64,000 bases of DNA from Rubrivivax rivuli (GCF_004016505.1 NZ_SACR01000002.1:558001-622000); one strand, 5' to 3'. Shown: positions 43,687 to 54,688, counted from the stretch's first letter. Notes: generated from the letters alone by a model not told the origin. Numbers and translations: made by a program.

Positions 43687-43716
43687 AGGCCGCCCAGGGG
43701 CGGCCTTTTTCTTTTC
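43687..43716 (+). terminator. Rho-independent terminator after the Bug gene
   Basis: AGGCCGCC (43687-43694), loop CAGG, GGCGGCCT (43699-43706), then TTTTCTTTT. It stands between the Bug gene and the convergent dtd gene. The T-tract is only on the plus side, so it serves the Bug transcript mainly. Confidence 0.92.
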
Positions 43717-43719
43717 GGC

Positions 43720-44160
43720 TCAGCGCACCGTGATCGGGATCGTCACCGGGCCGTCGTTCACCAAGTGCACCTGCATGTCAGCGCCGAACTCGCCGGCAGC
43801 CACCTGCGGGTGGCGCGCGCGCGCCAGGCGCAGCAGTTCTTCGTAGAGCCCACGGCCCAGTGCAGGCGGTGCTGCACCCGTGAAACTCGGCCGGTTGCCG
43901 CCACTGACATCGGCCGCCAGCGTGAACTGGCTGACGATGAGCAAGCCGCCGCCCACGTCCTGCACGCTGCGGTTCATCTTGCCGGCCTCGTCGCTGAAGA
44001 TGCGCAGCTTCAAGAGCTTGTCCAGCAGCTTCGCGGCCTGAGCCGACGTGTCGGCAGGTTCAGCGCACACCAGCACCAGCAGGCCAGGGCCGATCTCGCC
44101 CACGGTGGCACCCGCCACTGCCACGCGGGCCTCGCGCACGCGCTGCACGAGCGCGATCAC
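43720..44160 (-). CDS. dtd: D-aminoacyl-tRNA deacylase
   Basis: A 146-residue cytoplasmic enzyme that removes D-amino acids from tRNA. It starts [17 protein letters not shown], and carries both active-site motifs: SQFTLAADV and the C-terminal NDGPVTIPI. The length is standard (145). Its ATG overlaps the stop of the cation transporter gene upstream by 4 bases, so dtd is translated with the transporter and probably with tyrS, which also deals with tRNA charging. Confidence 0.97.
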   Translation of the reverse strand: MIALVQRVREARVAVAGATVGEIGPGLLVLVCAEPADTSAQAAKLLDKLLKLRIFSDEAGKMNRSVQDVGGGLLIVSQFTLAADVSGGNRPSFTGAAPPALGRGLYEELLRLARARHPQVAAGEFGADMQVHLVNDGPVTIPITVR

Positions 44161-45059
44161 GTGCGGGTCTCCTCGCTGTCCAGCGGGTCGCCCAAGTGGG
44201 CTTCCACACCCAGCGGCAGGAGCTGGATGCTGGCCCTCAACCCGGGCACGGCCTCCATCAGGGCCCGCTCGACCAGGGCGCGCTCAGCGGCCGCCTGGCC
44301 CAAGGTCCAATCGGCCGGCATGTGCATGTGCAGGTCGATGAAGCGCCGCGGCCCGGCGCGGCGCGAGCTCACGTGGTCGAAGCGCACGGCGTCGTGGGCC
44401 GCTGCCGCCAGCACGCGCGCCACCGCGGCCTGGTGTTCGGGCTCCAGCGCCTCGTCCATCAGGCCGCGCACCGATTGCCACACCAGGGCCGCGCCCACGC
44501 GCAGGATGTTCAGCGCCACGGCGATGGCGATCACCGGGTCGAGCCAGCCCCAGCCGGTGGCCATCACCGCCAGCAGCCCAGCCACCACGCCGACCGAGGT
44601 CCAGACATCGGTGAAGAGGTGCCGTGCATCGGCCTCCAGCGCCATCGAATGCACCTGCCGCGCCTTGCGCAGCATGCTGAAGGCCAGCGCGCCGTTCAGC
44701 GCCGAACTCAGCACCGAAAGCAGCAGGCCCAGGCCCACAGCCTCCAGCGGCTGCGGGTTCAACAGGCGGTCGACCGAGGCCCACACGATGCCCAACGCCG
44801 CCGCGAAGATCAGCACGCCCTCGAAGCCGCTGCTGAAGTACTCGGCCTTGTGGTGGCCGTAGGGGTGGTCGTCGTCGGGCGGACGGGCCGCGATGGTCAC
44901 CATCGCCAGCGCGAACACCGCACCAGCCAGGTTCACCAGCGACTCCAGCGCGTCCGACAACAGGCTCACGCTGTCGCTCACCCACCAGGCGCCGGTCTTC
45001 AGCGCGATGGTGGCCAGCGCCACCGCGATGGACAGTTGCAGGTAGCGCTGTACCTGCAT
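44157..45059 (-). CDS. Cation diffusion facilitator (FieF-like)
   Basis: A 300-residue inner-membrane metal exporter with six hydrophobic segments. Metal-binding motifs are [12 protein letters not shown] (helix 2), [11 protein letters not shown] between helices 2 and 3, and [14 protein letters not shown] (helix 5), giving the His/Asp tetrahedral site of the family. A C-terminal cytoplasmic domain follows ([20 protein letters not shown]). Likely ions are zinc or iron. It lies 6 bases after tyrS and overlaps dtd, forming tyrS-CDF-dtd. Confidence 0.94.
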   Translation of the reverse strand: MQVQRYLQLSIAVALATIALKTGAWWVSDSVSLLSDALESLVNLAGAVFALAMVTIAARPPDDDHPYGHHKAEYFSSGFEGVLIFAAALGIVWASVDRLLNPQPLEAVGLGLLLSVLSSALNGALAFSMLRKARQVHSMALEADARHLFTDVWTSVGVVAGLLAVMATGWGWLDPVIAIAVALNILRVGAALVWQSVRGLMDEALEPEHQAAVARVLAAAAHDAVRFDHVSSRRAGPRRFIDLHMHMPADWTLGQAAAERALVERALMEAVPGLRASIQLLPLGVEAHLGDPLDSEETRT

Positions 45060-45065
45060 GCGCGC

Positions 45066-46334
<1,269 letters not shown>

Positions 46335-46385
46335 GAACGCTTACTCGGAGGGGGGCTACGCACTCGCCCGAACGGGGGTGCCTTC

Positions 46386-46393
46386 GTTATACT
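46386..46393. promoter_or_regulatory. Overlapping -10-like elements between tyrS and the M23 gene
   Basis: GTTATACT reads as TATACT for the plus strand (46388-46393) and as TATAAC for the minus strand. It is the only AT-rich hexamer set in the 236-base divergent spacer. No convincing -35 is seen on either side, so this is a position estimate only. Confidence 0.35.
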
Positions 46394-46570
46394 CTGCCGA
46401 CCTATCCAGGACGGATGTCACGGCCCAGCCTTCGGCTGAACAGCCTTTCATTCTAGTGGACGGCCTGTCTGGCGCCGGCGTTTGCCCGCCACCGCAGGCC
46501 ACCCCGTCAACACCGCCGGCCCCCTGATGCAGCCACAGGGTCTCCTGCGCTCAGCCGTGATGTCCCGCCC

Positions 46571-47941
46571 TTGAAGCCCGCTGCCCAACGCGCCCTGCAA
46601 AGCCTCCAGGCCTTCAGCCGCCAGCATCGCCGCACGCTCGTGGCGGGTGCGGTGGTGCTGATGGCCGGCTTCGGCATCACGGCGGTGGCCGTGGCACCCC
46701 TGGCGCCTGATGCAGCCTCGCTGCCGAAGCGGGTTGTCACCGAGGCCCTGGTCCCGCAGGGCGTCGAGAGCCAGCTCGCCGAATTGGCGCTGCAGGAGCT
46801 CACGCTGACCCGCAGCGACATCACGCGCGGCACCGACACTGCAGAGGCCCTTTTCGCGCGCCTGGGCGTGCGCGACCCTGAGGCCGCCAGCTTCATCCGT
46901 ACCGATGCCACGGCGCGACGCCTCATCACTGGGCGGGGCGGCAAGATGGTGCGCGCCGACACCGATAGCTTCGGCAGCCTGCGTGAGCTGGTGGCACGCT
47001 TTCCGGCCGAGAACAGCGAACTGGCGCGCACGCATTTCACGCGCCTGACGGTCTCGCGCATCGACGGCCGCTGGCTCGCGCGTCTTGAGACGGCGCCCTT
47101 CACGACGCAAGCTCGCCTCTCCAGCGGCAGCATCCGCAGTTCGCTCTTCGCCGCCACCGACGAATCGGGCCTGCCTGACGCCGTGGCCGTGCAGCTGGCC
47201 GACATCTTCTCCACCGACATCGACTTCCACCGCGAACTGCGCAAGGGCGACACCTTCAGCGTCGTCTACGAAGCCCTGCTCGCCGATGGCGAGCCCGTGG
47301 CCTGGAACGAAGGTGCGGGCCGTGTCCTGGCCGCCGAGTTCGTCAATGCCGGCCGCGAGCACCACGCCGTGTGGTTTGCCGGCGCCGATGGCAAGGGCGC
47401 CTACTACGGGCTCGACGGCAGCAGCAAGCGCCGCGCCTTCCTGGCCAGCCCGCTGGAATTCTCGCGCGTGACCTCCGGGTTCGCGATGCGCATCCATCCC
47501 ATCTTTCAGACCCGCCGTGCTCACCTGGGCGTGGATTACGGCGCGCCCACCGGCACGCCCGTGCGCGTGGTGGGCGATGGCGTGGTCGACTACGCCGGCC
47601 GCCAGAACGGCTACGGCAACGTGATCGAAGTGCGCCACCCGAACAACCGCACCACGCTCTATGCGCACCTCAGTCGCATCGACGTGAGGAAAGGCCAGCG
47701 CGTCGAGCAGGGCCAGCGCATCGGTGCCGTCGGCGCCACGGGCTGGGCCACCGGCCCGCACCTTCACTTCGAATTCCGCGTCAACGGCCAGCACCAGGAC
47801 CCGCTGCGCGTGGCCAAGGCTTCGGAGTCGCGTCCCATCGAATCCGGTCTGCGCCCGCAGTTCCAGGAACGCGTGGCCGCAGTGCAGGTGAAGCTGCAGG
47901 CTGCCGAGACCCTGGGCGGGGCACGCGTGCGCATGGAGTGA
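46571..47941 (+). CDS. M23-family LytM-type peptidoglycan endopeptidase
   Basis: A 456-residue envelope protein. The first in-frame start is a TTG at 46571; no in-frame ATG gives a sensible N-terminus, so the start is uncertain. Residues about 23-45 form a membrane anchor or signal (TLVAGAVVLMAGFGITAVAV). The middle has an OapA/Csd3-like region, and the C-terminal 140 residues are the peptidase: RRAHLGVDYGAPTGTPV and GPHLHFEFRVNG supply the zinc His/Asp ligands. It would cut peptide cross-links of the cell wall. Next to anmK, which recycles wall fragments, the link is natural. Confidence 0.9.
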   Translation: MKPAAQRALQSLQAFSRQHRRTLVAGAVVLMAGFGITAVAVAPLAPDAASLPKRVVTEALVPQGVESQLAELALQELTLTRSDITRGTDTAEALFARLGVRDPEAASFIRTDATARRLITGRGGKMVRADTDSFGSLRELVARFPAENSELARTHFTRLTVSRIDGRWLARLETAPFTTQARLSSGSIRSSLFAATDESGLPDAVAVQLADIFSTDIDFHRELRKGDTFSVVYEALLADGEPVAWNEGAGRVLAAEFVNAGREHHAVWFAGADGKGAYYGLDGSSKRRAFLASPLEFSRVTSGFAMRIHPIFQTRRAHLGVDYGAPTGTPVRVVGDGVVDYAGRQNGYGNVIEVRHPNNRTTLYAHLSRIDVRKGQRVEQGQRIGAVGATGWATGPHLHFEFRVNGQHQDPLRVAKASESRPIESGLRPQFQERVAAVQVKLQAAETLGGARVRME

Positions 47942-47985
47942 GCACGCGCCGGGCTCGAGCGCCTGGCTGTGTTGCGATTCCGTCC

Positions 47986-49101
47986 ATGGCCTGGTTCATC
48001 GGTCTGATGTCAGGCACCTCGCTGGACGGCGTGGATGCCGTGCTCGCCGAAGCCGCGCCGGGCGCTGGCCCGCTGCAATCCCGGGCCCACCGGCACTTTC
48101 CCTTCCCACCGGCCCTGCGCGCCGAATTGCTGGCGCTCAACCGCAGCGGCGCTGACGAACTGCACCGTGCCGCGCTCGCGGCCAACGCGCTGGCGGCGGT
48201 GTACGCCGAGGCCGTGCAGGCGGTGCTGCAGGCGCAAGACCTGGCGCCCACCGCGATCACGGCCTTGGGTGCCCACGGGCAGACCGTGCGCCACCAACCC
48301 GGCCTGCACGATGGCATCGGCTACACCGTGCAGATCCTCAACGGCGCACGGCTGGCCGAACTGACCGGCATTGACGTGGTGTGCGATTTCCGCAGCCGCG
48401 ATGTGGCCGCCGGCGGGCAAGGGGCGCCGCTGGTACCGGCTTTCCATGCAGCCCGCTTCGCGCAGCCCGGGCAGACGCACGCGGTGCTCAACCTCGGCGG
48501 CATTGCCAACGTCACGCTGTTGCACGCCGATGGCCGCGTCGAGGGCTTCGACACCGGCCCGGCCAATGTGTTGATGGACACCTGGTGCCAACAGCACCGA
48601 GGCACCAGCCACGACGCCAGCGGGCAGTGGGCCGCGAGCGGGCAAGTCGACGACGGATTGCTGGCGCGCGCCCTGGCCGAGCCCTACTTCGCGCTGCCCC
48701 CACCCAAGAGCACGGGGCGCGATCTGTTCGATGCGCGCTGGCTGGCCACCTGGCTCGAGGGCGCAGCCGCAGTGGTGCCTGTCGACGTGATGGCGACCTT
48801 GGCTGCCTTGACGGCCCGCAGCGTTGCCCAGGCGATCCACACGCATGCGCCCGAAGCCCGGGCCCTGCACGTGTGCGGAGGCGGTGCTTCCAACACGCAC
48901 CTGATGGGTCTGTTGCAGGCGGCCTTGCCGGATGTGGCCGTGGCCAGCACGGCTGCCCTGGGCGTGGCGCCCGATCAGGTGGAAGCGCTGGCCTTCGCCT
49001 GGCTGGCCCAGGCTTGCCTGGCGCGAAGGCCCGGCAACATGCCGGCTGTGACCGGCGCCCAGGGCCCGCGCGTGCTGGGCGCGCTGTACCCGGCCGCCTG
49101 A
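47986..49101 (+). CDS. anmK: Anhydro-N-acetylmuramic acid kinase
   Basis: A 371-residue cytoplasmic kinase that opens and phosphorylates 1,6-anhydro-MurNAc in peptidoglycan recycling. The start at 47986 (MAWFIGLMSGTSLDGVDAVL) has the ATP-binding MSGTSLDG motif at its normal place, so upstream in-frame codons are rejected. Other marks are GAHGQTVRHQP, DFRSRDVAAGGQGAPLVPAF and NLGGIANVTLL, then GFDTGPANVLMDTW. The length is standard. It follows the M23 peptidase and is convergent with erpA. Confidence 0.97.
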   Translation: MAWFIGLMSGTSLDGVDAVLAEAAPGAGPLQSRAHRHFPFPPALRAELLALNRSGADELHRAALAANALAAVYAEAVQAVLQAQDLAPTAITALGAHGQTVRHQPGLHDGIGYTVQILNGARLAELTGIDVVCDFRSRDVAAGGQGAPLVPAFHAARFAQPGQTHAVLNLGGIANVTLLHADGRVEGFDTGPANVLMDTWCQQHRGTSHDASGQWAASGQVDDGLLARALAEPYFALPPPKSTGRDLFDARWLATWLEGAAAVVPVDVMATLAALTARSVAQAIHTHAPEARALHVCGGGASNTHLMGLLQAALPDVAVASTAALGVAPDQVEALAFAWLAQACLARRPGNMPAVTGAQGPRVLGALYPAA

Positions 49102-49116
49102 GCCTTGCGCGAGATG

Positions 49117-49137
49117 GCGCCGCCTCGCAGGCGGCGC
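49117..49137. terminator. GC hairpin between convergent anmK and erpA
   Basis: GCGCCGCC (49117-49124), loop TCGCA, GGCGGCGC (49130-49137): a perfect 8-bp stem in the 46-base spacer between the two stop codons. No T-run follows on either strand, so termination strength is uncertain. Confidence 0.45.
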
Positions 49138-49147
49138 ACGTTAAAGA

Positions 49148-49519
49148 TCAGACCGAGAATGACGAGCCGCAACCGCAGGTGGTGGTGGCGTTCGGGTTCT
49201 TGATGACGAACTGCGCGCCCTGCAGGTCTTCCTTGTAGTCGATCTCGGCGCCGCCCAGGTACTGCAGGCTCATGGCGTCGATCAGCAGCGTGACGCCGTT
49301 CTTCGTCATCTGCGTGTCGTCTTCGTTGATCACCTCGTCGAAGGTGAAGCCGTACTGGAAGCCCGAGCAGCCGCCGCCTTGCACGAAGACGCGCAGCTTC
49401 AGTTCGGGGTTGCCTTCTTCGGCCACGAGGTCGGCCACCTTGGCGGCGGCGCTGTCGGTGAAGACCAGCGGGGGCGGCATTTCGTCGGTGGTGACGGGCA
49501 GTTCGGCAACAGCGTTCAT
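49148..49519 (-). CDS. erpA: Iron-sulfur cluster insertion protein
   Basis: A 123-residue A-type Fe-S carrier. The start at 49519 ([14 protein letters not shown]) is preferred to an upstream frame from 49582 that reads through the rpsI terminator. Conserved Cys ligands are C51 in GGGCSGF, and C115 and C117 in [11 protein letters not shown]. The spelling of the tail fits ErpA better than IscA. It lies downstream of rpsI beyond a strong terminator, so it probably has its own promoter in the 146-base spacer. Confidence 0.93.
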   Translation of the reverse strand: MNAVAELPVTTDEMPPPLVFTDSAAAKVADLVAEEGNPELKLRVFVQGGGCSGFQYGFTFDEVINEDDTQMTKNGVTLLIDAMSLQYLGGAEIDYKEDLQGAQFVIKNPNATTTCGCGSSFSV

Positions 49520-49573
49520 GGCAGGCTCCAGTGGCAGCGGAAATCGAGAGACGGTAGTTGGGGGCTGCGCCCC

Positions 49574-49616
49574 AAAAAACAAAACCGCGGACGTCGATTG
49601 TCGACGATCCGCGGTT
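49574..49616 (-). terminator. Rho-independent terminator of the rplM-rpsI operon
   Basis: On the minus strand AACCGCGGA pairs with TCCGCGGTT (49608-49616 with 49583-49591), extended inward by TCGACG/CGTCGA with a one-base bulge and a 3-base loop. It is followed by TTTTGTTTTTTGG. A second small GC hairpin (GGGGC-TGC-GCCCC, 49561-49573) comes next. Confidence 0.93.
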
Positions 49617-49665
49617 CGTTGGCCGGCTCCCCGCGTTGGCAGCAGGGTGGCCGGGCCGGGGGGGG

Positions 49666-50058
49666 TCAGCGCTTGCTGAACTGCTTGCGGCGGCGAGCGC
49701 CGTGCAGACCGACCTTCTTGCGTTCCACTTCGCGCGCGTCACGCGTCACGAAGCCGGCACGGCTGAGGTCGGGCTTCAGCGCGGTGTCGTAGTCGATCAG
49801 CGCACGGGTGATGCCGTGGCGCACCGCGCCGGCCTGGCCGGATTCACCGCCGCCGTGCACGTTGATCTTGATGTCGAAGGCCTCGTTGTTGCCCGTGAGC
49901 AGCAGCGGCTGGCGCACGATCATGATGGAGGTCTGACGGCCGAAGTAGGCGTCAATGGGCTTGCCGTTGATGACGATCTGGCCGCTGCCCTTCTTGATGA
50001 AGACGCGTGCCACGCTCGACTTGCGGCGGCCGGTGCCGTAATTCCAGGTTCCGATCAT
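49666..50058 (-). CDS. rpsI: 30S ribosomal protein S9
   Basis: A 130-residue ribosomal protein. The start at 50058 ([20 protein letters not shown]) is standard; the longer frame to 50124 overlaps rplM. The C-terminal [11 protein letters not shown] reaches the P-site tRNA in the ribosome, and its final Lys-Arg is conserved. It follows rplM after 10 bases in the usual rplM-rpsI order. Confidence 0.98.
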   Translation of the reverse strand: MIGTWNYGTGRRKSSVARVFIKKGSGQIVINGKPIDAYFGRQTSIMIVRQPLLLTGNNEAFDIKINVHGGGESGQAGAVRHGITRALIDYDTALKPDLSRAGFVTRDAREVERKKVGLHGARRRKQFSKR

Positions 50059-50068
50059 CGCTTCGTCC

Positions 50069-50497
50069 TCAGATCTCGAGCGGCTTGGGCTGCTGAGCGG
50101 TGTGCGGGTGGGTGTCACCGGCATAGACCTTCAGCTTCTTGACCATCGCGTAGCCCAGCGGGCCCTTGGGCAGCATGCCCTTGACGGCCTTCTCCAGGGC
50201 GCGGCCGGGGTGCTTGGCCTGCATGTCCTTGAAGGGCGTGGCGGTGATGCCGCCGGGGTAGCCGCTGTGGCGGTAGTAGATCTTGTCGGTGGCCTTGGCC
50301 CCGGTCACGCGGAGCTTGTCGGCATTGACGACGATGATGAAATCACCGGTGTCGACGTGAGGCGTGTAAATGGCCTTGTGCTTGCCGCGCAAACGGCGTG
50401 CTGCTTCGCTGGCAACACGACCGAGCACCTTGTCGGTGGCGTCAATCACAAACCACTCGTGCGTCACTTCGGCCGGCTTGGCGCTGAAGGTCTTCAT
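50069..50497 (-). CDS. rplM: 50S ribosomal protein L13
   Basis: A 142-residue ribosomal protein with the conserved [20 protein letters not shown] and [15 protein letters not shown] ends, and GMLPKGPLG in between. The length equals E. coli L13 (142). It is first in the rplM-rpsI operon and has a leader of about 170 bases with a perfect hairpin near the likely transcript start. Confidence 0.98.
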   Translation of the reverse strand: MKTFSAKPAEVTHEWFVIDATDKVLGRVASEAARRLRGKHKAIYTPHVDTGDFIIVVNADKLRVTGAKATDKIYYRHSGYPGGITATPFKDMQAKHPGRALEKAVKGMLPKGPLGYAMVKKLKVYAGDTHPHTAQQPKPLEI

Positions 50498-50862
50498 GAG
50501 AGTCTCTCTGGGGTCGCGGGCTTGAGGGCACCGCGCGTTGCATCGGCCTGCAGGGCCTGCGCCCTGACCGCCTGCCGATCCTCCTTTGGTACCGCTCTGT
50601 GGGGGGCGGCCTCGCGGGGCGATCTTGCGGCAGATGGTTCTTTTCCCGGCCGAAATTGGGAAAAGCCCGTGAGTATAGCTGCATTGTGGCCGGCAAGGGC
50701 AGCCTGCTGCAGACCGCGCCCGCTGAGCCGTGGCGCGCGCGGCTCACCCCCATCGGGCTGACGCGCCGCCAGGGGGCGGCGGCAATAATCCCGGCTCACC
50801 CGGTGCCCCGGCATCCGCAACGCCCGCCGGGCGCTGCGCCAGCGCCTGCCGCTTTCCCTGCC
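50498..50862. other. 365-base spacer: rplM leader and promoter region
   Basis: No gene is supported here. On the minus strand a -10-like TATACT lies at plus-strand 50672-50677, with no good -35. About 170 bases of leader run from there to rplM, GC-rich with a C-rich patch. A perfect 8-bp inverted repeat (50640-50665) sits at the start of that leader. On the plus strand AATAAT at 50784-50789 may be the -10 of the DUF2726 gene. Confidence 0.5.
50640..50665 (-). promoter_or_regulatory. Perfect inverted repeat at the start of the rplM leader
   Basis: CTTTTCCC (50640-50647) and GGGAAAAG (50658-50665) form an 8-bp perfect stem with a 10-base loop, just downstream of the likely -10 on the minus strand. 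It could be a leader stem or a protein-binding site. A ribosomal protein leader role is a guess. Confidence 0.5.
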
Positions 50863-51624
50863 ATGCCGCCCCTGCTTGCCTGGATTCCCGCCCTCGTGGC
50901 CGCCGCGCTGCTGCTGGTGGCGCTGCTGCTGCTGATGCAGGCGCGGCGCAAGCCCGGGCGCGGGCCGCTGCCGCGCGAGTGGGGCCTGTCGCCGAGGCCG
51001 GTGTTCACGTCCGACGAGCGCCGGCTGTACCGCCAGCTGCGCGAAGCTTTGCCGCAGCACGTGATCCTGGCCAAGCTGCCGCTGGTGCGCTTCTGCCAGC
51101 CGCTCGACCCGAAGCGGGTGCGCTACTGGTACGAGTTGCTGGCCGGCAGCCATGTGGCCTTCGCCATCTGCAGCCCCAGCGGGCGCGTGCTGGCGGCCGT
51201 GGACATCGAGACCGAACGCAGCACCTCGCGGCGCAGCCGGCAGATCAAGGCCGCCGTGCTGGAGACCTGCCGGGTGCGCTACCTGCGCTGCACGCCCGGT
51301 GAACTGCCGACGGTGGCCACGCTGCAGGGCCTGCTGCCGCTGCCGGTGCTGAACTCGGCGATGCCGGTGTCGGCGCCCATGCCCCTGTCGCCCGTGGACC
51401 AATCGCGCGAGCGCCTGTCCAACACCGTGGCCTCGCGCCGCCAGCAGCGCCAGCAGGGCCAGTGGCCCGATTCGGCTTTTGCCGACTCGCGCTTCGCCGA
51501 TTCGACCTTTGCCGACTCGCACCACAGCACGCTGCAGCCCGCGCCCGAGCCCCCGCCGGGGCAGGCGCCCGAGGGCGGCGGGATGGTCGTCGACGGCCCG
51601 GCGCCACCGGCACGGCGCCCCTGA
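50863..51624 (+). CDS. DUF2726 membrane-anchored protein
   Basis: A 253-residue protein. The start at 50863 (MPPLLAWIPALVAAALLLVA) gives one N-terminal membrane helix; the longer frame to 50599 runs through the rplM leader. Residues about 45-165 match DUF2726: FTSDERRLYRQLREALP, VILAKLPLVRF and VLAAVDIETE. This fold is related to restriction-endonuclease-like domains, but catalytic residues cannot be assigned. The tail is low complexity with DS(A/R/T)FA units from a 15-base repeat. Function unknown. The SrkA gene follows after 8 bases. Confidence 0.85.
   Translation: MPPLLAWIPALVAAALLLVALLLLMQARRKPGRGPLPREWGLSPRPVFTSDERRLYRQLREALPQHVILAKLPLVRFCQPLDPKRVRYWYELLAGSHVAFAICSPSGRVLAAVDIETERSTSRRSRQIKAAVLETCRVRYLRCTPGELPTVATLQGLLPLPVLNSAMPVSAPMPLSPVDQSRERLSNTVASRRQQRQQGQWPDSAFADSRFADSTFADSHHSTLQPAPEPPPGQAPEGGGMVVDGPAPPARRP
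51469..51513. repeat. Three 15-base tandem repeats in the DUF2726 gene
   Basis: Three degenerate 15-base units of the form GA(T/C)TCG-NNN-TT(T/C)GCC run from 51469 to 51513, with a partial fourth. They encode DSAFA, DSRFA and DSTFA. Third-base differences between copies suggest the repeat is old or under coding selection. Confidence 0.85.
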
Positions 51625-51632
51625 GCGCGCGC

Positions 51633-52730
51633 GTGGATTACAGCCACCTCGACCCCCAGCGCGTGCTGGACGCGCTGGACGCCGTGGGCCTGCGCGGCGA
51701 CGGCCGCGTGCTGCAGCTCAACAGCTACGAGAACCGCGTCTTCCAGGTCTTCCTGGAAGAGCCCCACCAGGGCCACAGCGCCGTGGTGGCAAAGTTCTAC
51801 CGGCCGGGCCGCTGGAGCGACGCGCAGATCCTGGAAGAACACGCCTTCGCGCTGGAGCTCGCCGCGGCCGAAGTGCCGGTGGTGCCGCCGCTGGCCCTGC
51901 CCTCGGCCACGCCCGAGGTGCAGTTGCTGGGCACGCCGCCCACGTTGGCTTGCGGCTTCGGCCACCGTTGGGGCGTGTCGGCCCGCTGCGCCGGCCGCGA
52001 GCCCGAGCTTGAAGACCCGGCGGCGCTGCGCCAGCTGGGCCGTTTCATCGGGCGGCTGCACGCGGTGGGCCGGCAGCGGGTGTTCGAACACCGCCACCAC
52101 CTGCACCCGCGCGCCGACGGCGAACGCGCGCTGCGCCTGCTGTTGGCCGGTGGCTTCGTGCCCGACACCGAGCGTGCGCCCTGGCAACAAGCCTGCGAGC
52201 AGGCGCTGGCCGCCGTGAACGCGGCCTTCGACACCTTCACGCCCAAAGCGCCCTTGCAGACGCTGCGCCTGCACGGCGATTGCCACCTGGGCAACGTGCT
52301 GTGGCGCGACGGCTCGCCGCACATCGTCGACCTCGACGACGCCATGCAAGGCCCGGCGGTGCAAGACCTGTGGATGCTGGTCTCGGGCGACCACGCCACG
52401 ATGGCGCAGCAGCTCAACACGCTGCTCGAAGGCTACGAACAGTTCTGCGACTTCGACGAGCGCGAACGCCGCCTCATCGAGCCGCTGCGCACGCTGCGCA
52501 TGCTGCGGCACAGCGCCTGGCTGGCCGAGCGCTGGAGCGACCCCACCTTCCCGCTGAACTTTCCGTTTTTCGGCACCGCGGCCTACTGGAACCAGCAGAC
52601 CACGCAGCTGCGCGAGCAGATCGAGGCCATGGCCGAGACGGCTGCCCTCATGGACAACGCCCCCGAGGCGCGCTGGCACCGCGGGGGCGTTGACGAAGAC
52701 GTGAGCTTCGACGGCGACGGTTTCGCCTGA
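51633..52730 (+). CDS. srkA: Stress response kinase A (SrkA/YihE-like)
   Basis: A 365-residue cytoplasmic kinase of the choline-kinase-like fold. A GTG at 51633 is the likely start (VDYSHLDPQRVLDALD), 8 bases after the DUF2726 stop; the longer frame lies inside that gene. Motifs are NSYENRVFQV, AKFYRPGRW (ATP Lys), LRLHGDCHLGNVLW (catalytic Asp) and IVDLDDAMQGPAVQDLW (metal Asp). E. coli SrkA protects against Cpx- and oxidation-linked cell death. Length is slightly above the E. coli protein (328) owing to a C-terminal extension. Confidence 0.92.
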   Translation: MDYSHLDPQRVLDALDAVGLRGDGRVLQLNSYENRVFQVFLEEPHQGHSAVVAKFYRPGRWSDAQILEEHAFALELAAAEVPVVPPLALPSATPEVQLLGTPPTLACGFGHRWGVSARCAGREPELEDPAALRQLGRFIGRLHAVGRQRVFEHRHHLHPRADGERALRLLLAGGFVPDTERAPWQQACEQALAAVNAAFDTFTPKAPLQTLRLHGDCHLGNVLWRDGSPHIVDLDDAMQGPAVQDLWMLVSGDHATMAQQLNTLLEGYEQFCDFDERERRLIEPLRTLRMLRHSAWLAERWSDPTFPLNFPFFGTAAYWNQQTTQLREQIEAMAETAALMDNAPEARWHRGGVDEDVSFDGDGFA

Positions 52731-52749
52731 AGTTCACATCACGGCGACA

Positions 52750-54627
52750 TCACGCCGTCAGCAGCGAGTTCACGCGCCGCACATAGGCCGCCGGGTCTTC
52801 CAGGTGGCCGCCCTCGGCCAGCACGGCCTGGTCGAAGACGATGTGCGCCAGGTCGTCGAAGCGCTCGCTGCCCTCGGCCGAATCCAGGCGCTTGATCAGC
52901 GCGTGCTCGGCGTTGATCTCCAGGATGGGCTTGCTCGCGGGCGCGTTCTGGCCGGCCTGCTTGAGCATGCGCGCCAGGTGGCCGCTCATGTCGCCTTCGT
53001 CCACCACGATGCAGGCCGGTGAATCGACCAGGCGCGTGGTGACGCGCACGTCTTTCGCACGGTCTTGCAGGCTGCCCTTGAGGCGATCGATCAGCGGCTT
53101 CAGCGCCTCGGCGGTGGCCTCGGCGGCCTTCTTCTCTTCTTCGTCCTGCAGCTTGCCGAGGTCGACGCCGCCCTTGGCCACGCTCTGCAGCGGCTTGCCG
53201 TCGAACTCGTACAGGTGGCTGAGCATCCACTCGTCGACACGGTCGGTCAGCAGCAGCACCTCGATGCCCTTCTTGCGGAAGATCTCCAGCTGCGGGCTGT
53301 TCTTCGCGGCGGCCAGGCTGTCGGCGGTGATGTAGTAGATGGATTCCTGGCCTTCCTTCATGCGCGCCACGTAGTCGGGCAGGCTCACGCCTTCGTCCGC
53401 CGTGGTGCTGGCAAAACGCAGCAGCTTGGCCAGGCGCTCCTGGTTCTGGAAGTCTTCGCCGATGCCTTCCTTCAGCACGGCGCCGAACTGCTTCCAGAAC
53501 TCGGCGTACTTGTCCTTCTGGTTCTCGGCCACGTCTTCCAGCATGCCGAGCACCTTCTTCGTGCTGCCCTCGCGGATGGCCTTCACGTCGCGGCTTTCCT
53601 GCAGCAGCTCGCGGCTCACGTTCAGCGGCAGGTCGGCGCTGTCGATCACACCCTTGACGAAGCGCAGGTACACCGGCATCAGCGCCTCGGCGTCGTCCAT
53701 GATGAAGACGCGCTTCACGTACAGCTTCACGCCGCCGCGCTTGTCGCGGTTCCACAGGTCGAAGGGCGCCTTGGCCGGCACGTAGAGCAGCTGCGTGTAC
53801 TCGGTGCGGCCCTCCACGCGGTTGTGCGTGTAGGCCAGCGGCGCTTCCTGGTCGTAGCTGATCTGCTTGTAGAACTCCTGGTACTGCGCGTCGGTCACCT
53901 CGCTCTTGGGGCGGGTCCACAGCGCGGCGGCCTTGTTCACGGGCTCCCACTCGTCGGTGGTGACCTGTTCCTTCTTCTCTTCATCCCACTTTTGCTTGGG
54001 CATCAGCACCGGCAGGCTGATGTGGTCGCTGTACTTGCTGATGATGGACTTCAGCTTCCAGGCCGAGAGGAACTCTTCCTCGCCCTCGCGCAGGTGCAGG
54101 ATGACGTCGGTGCCGCGCTGCGCGCGTTCGATGGTTTCCACCTCGAAGTCACCCGTGCCTTCGCTGCTCCAGCGCACGCCCTGGCTGGCCTCGGCGCCGG
54201 CGCGGCGGGTTTCCACGGTCATGCGCTCGGCGACGATGAAGCCGCTGTAGAAGCCCACGCCGAACTGGCCGATGAGGTTGGCGTCCTTCTTCTGGTCGCC
54301 TTCCAGCTTGGCCATGAACTCCCGCGTGCCGCTCTTGGCGATGGTGCCCAGGTGGGCCACGGCCTCTTCGGCCGTCATGCCGATGCCGTTGTCGCGGATG
54401 GTGATGGTCTTCTTTTCCGCATCGAACCAGACGCGGATTTCCAGGTTCGGCTGGTCTTCGAACAGGGCCGCGTTGTCCAACGCCTCGAAACGCAGCTTGT
54501 CGCAGGCGTCGCTGGCGTTGCTGACCAGCTCGCGCAGGAAGATTTCCTTGTTGCTGTACAGGCTGTGGGTGACGAGGTGCAGGATCTGCTTGACCTCGGC
54601 CTGGAATGACAGGGTTTGCTTGTCCAT
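52750..54627 (-). CDS. htpG: Molecular chaperone HtpG (Hsp90)
   Basis: A 625-residue ATP-dependent chaperone. The start at 54627 ([19 protein letters not shown]) is the family norm. The GHKL ATPase has [23 protein letters not shown] and [13 protein letters not shown] in the first 130 residues. The middle and dimerisation domains follow at full length, ending [11 protein letters not shown] sigma-32-type promoter lies about 65 bases upstream (54689-54716). It is convergent with srkA, with 19 bases between stops. Confidence 0.98.
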   Translation of the reverse strand: MDKQTLSFQAEVKQILHLVTHSLYSNKEIFLRELVSNASDACDKLRFEALDNAALFEDQPNLEIRVWFDAEKKTITIRDNGIGMTAEEAVAHLGTIAKSGTREFMAKLEGDQKKDANLIGQFGVGFYSGFIVAERMTVETRRAGAEASQGVRWSSEGTGDFEVETIERAQRGTDVILHLREGEEEFLSAWKLKSIISKYSDHISLPVLMPKQKWDEEKKEQVTTDEWEPVNKAAALWTRPKSEVTDAQYQEFYKQISYDQEAPLAYTHNRVEGRTEYTQLLYVPAKAPFDLWNRDKRGGVKLYVKRVFIMDDAEALMPVYLRFVKGVIDSADLPLNVSRELLQESRDVKAIREGSTKKVLGMLEDVAENQKDKYAEFWKQFGAVLKEGIGEDFQNQERLAKLLRFASTTADEGVSLPDYVARMKEGQESIYYITADSLAAAKNSPQLEIFRKKGIEVLLLTDRVDEWMLSHLYEFDGKPLQSVAKGGVDLGKLQDEEEKKAAEATAEALKPLIDRLKGSLQDRAKDVRVTTRLVDSPACIVVDEGDMSGHLARMLKQAGQNAPASKPILEINAEHALIKRLDSAEGSERFDDLAHIVFDQAVLAEGGHLEDPAAYVRRVNSLLTA

Positions 54628-54688
54628 GGGTGCAGGCAATGACGGTTTGGAATGTGGGAGGGCGGCGTGTTCCCGCCCGGCCAGCGCA

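Noticed and set aside
53065..54609. 514-codon plus-strand frame opposite htpG
   Set aside because: htpG is certain on the minus strand; the plus frame is Leu/Val/His-rich without motifs.
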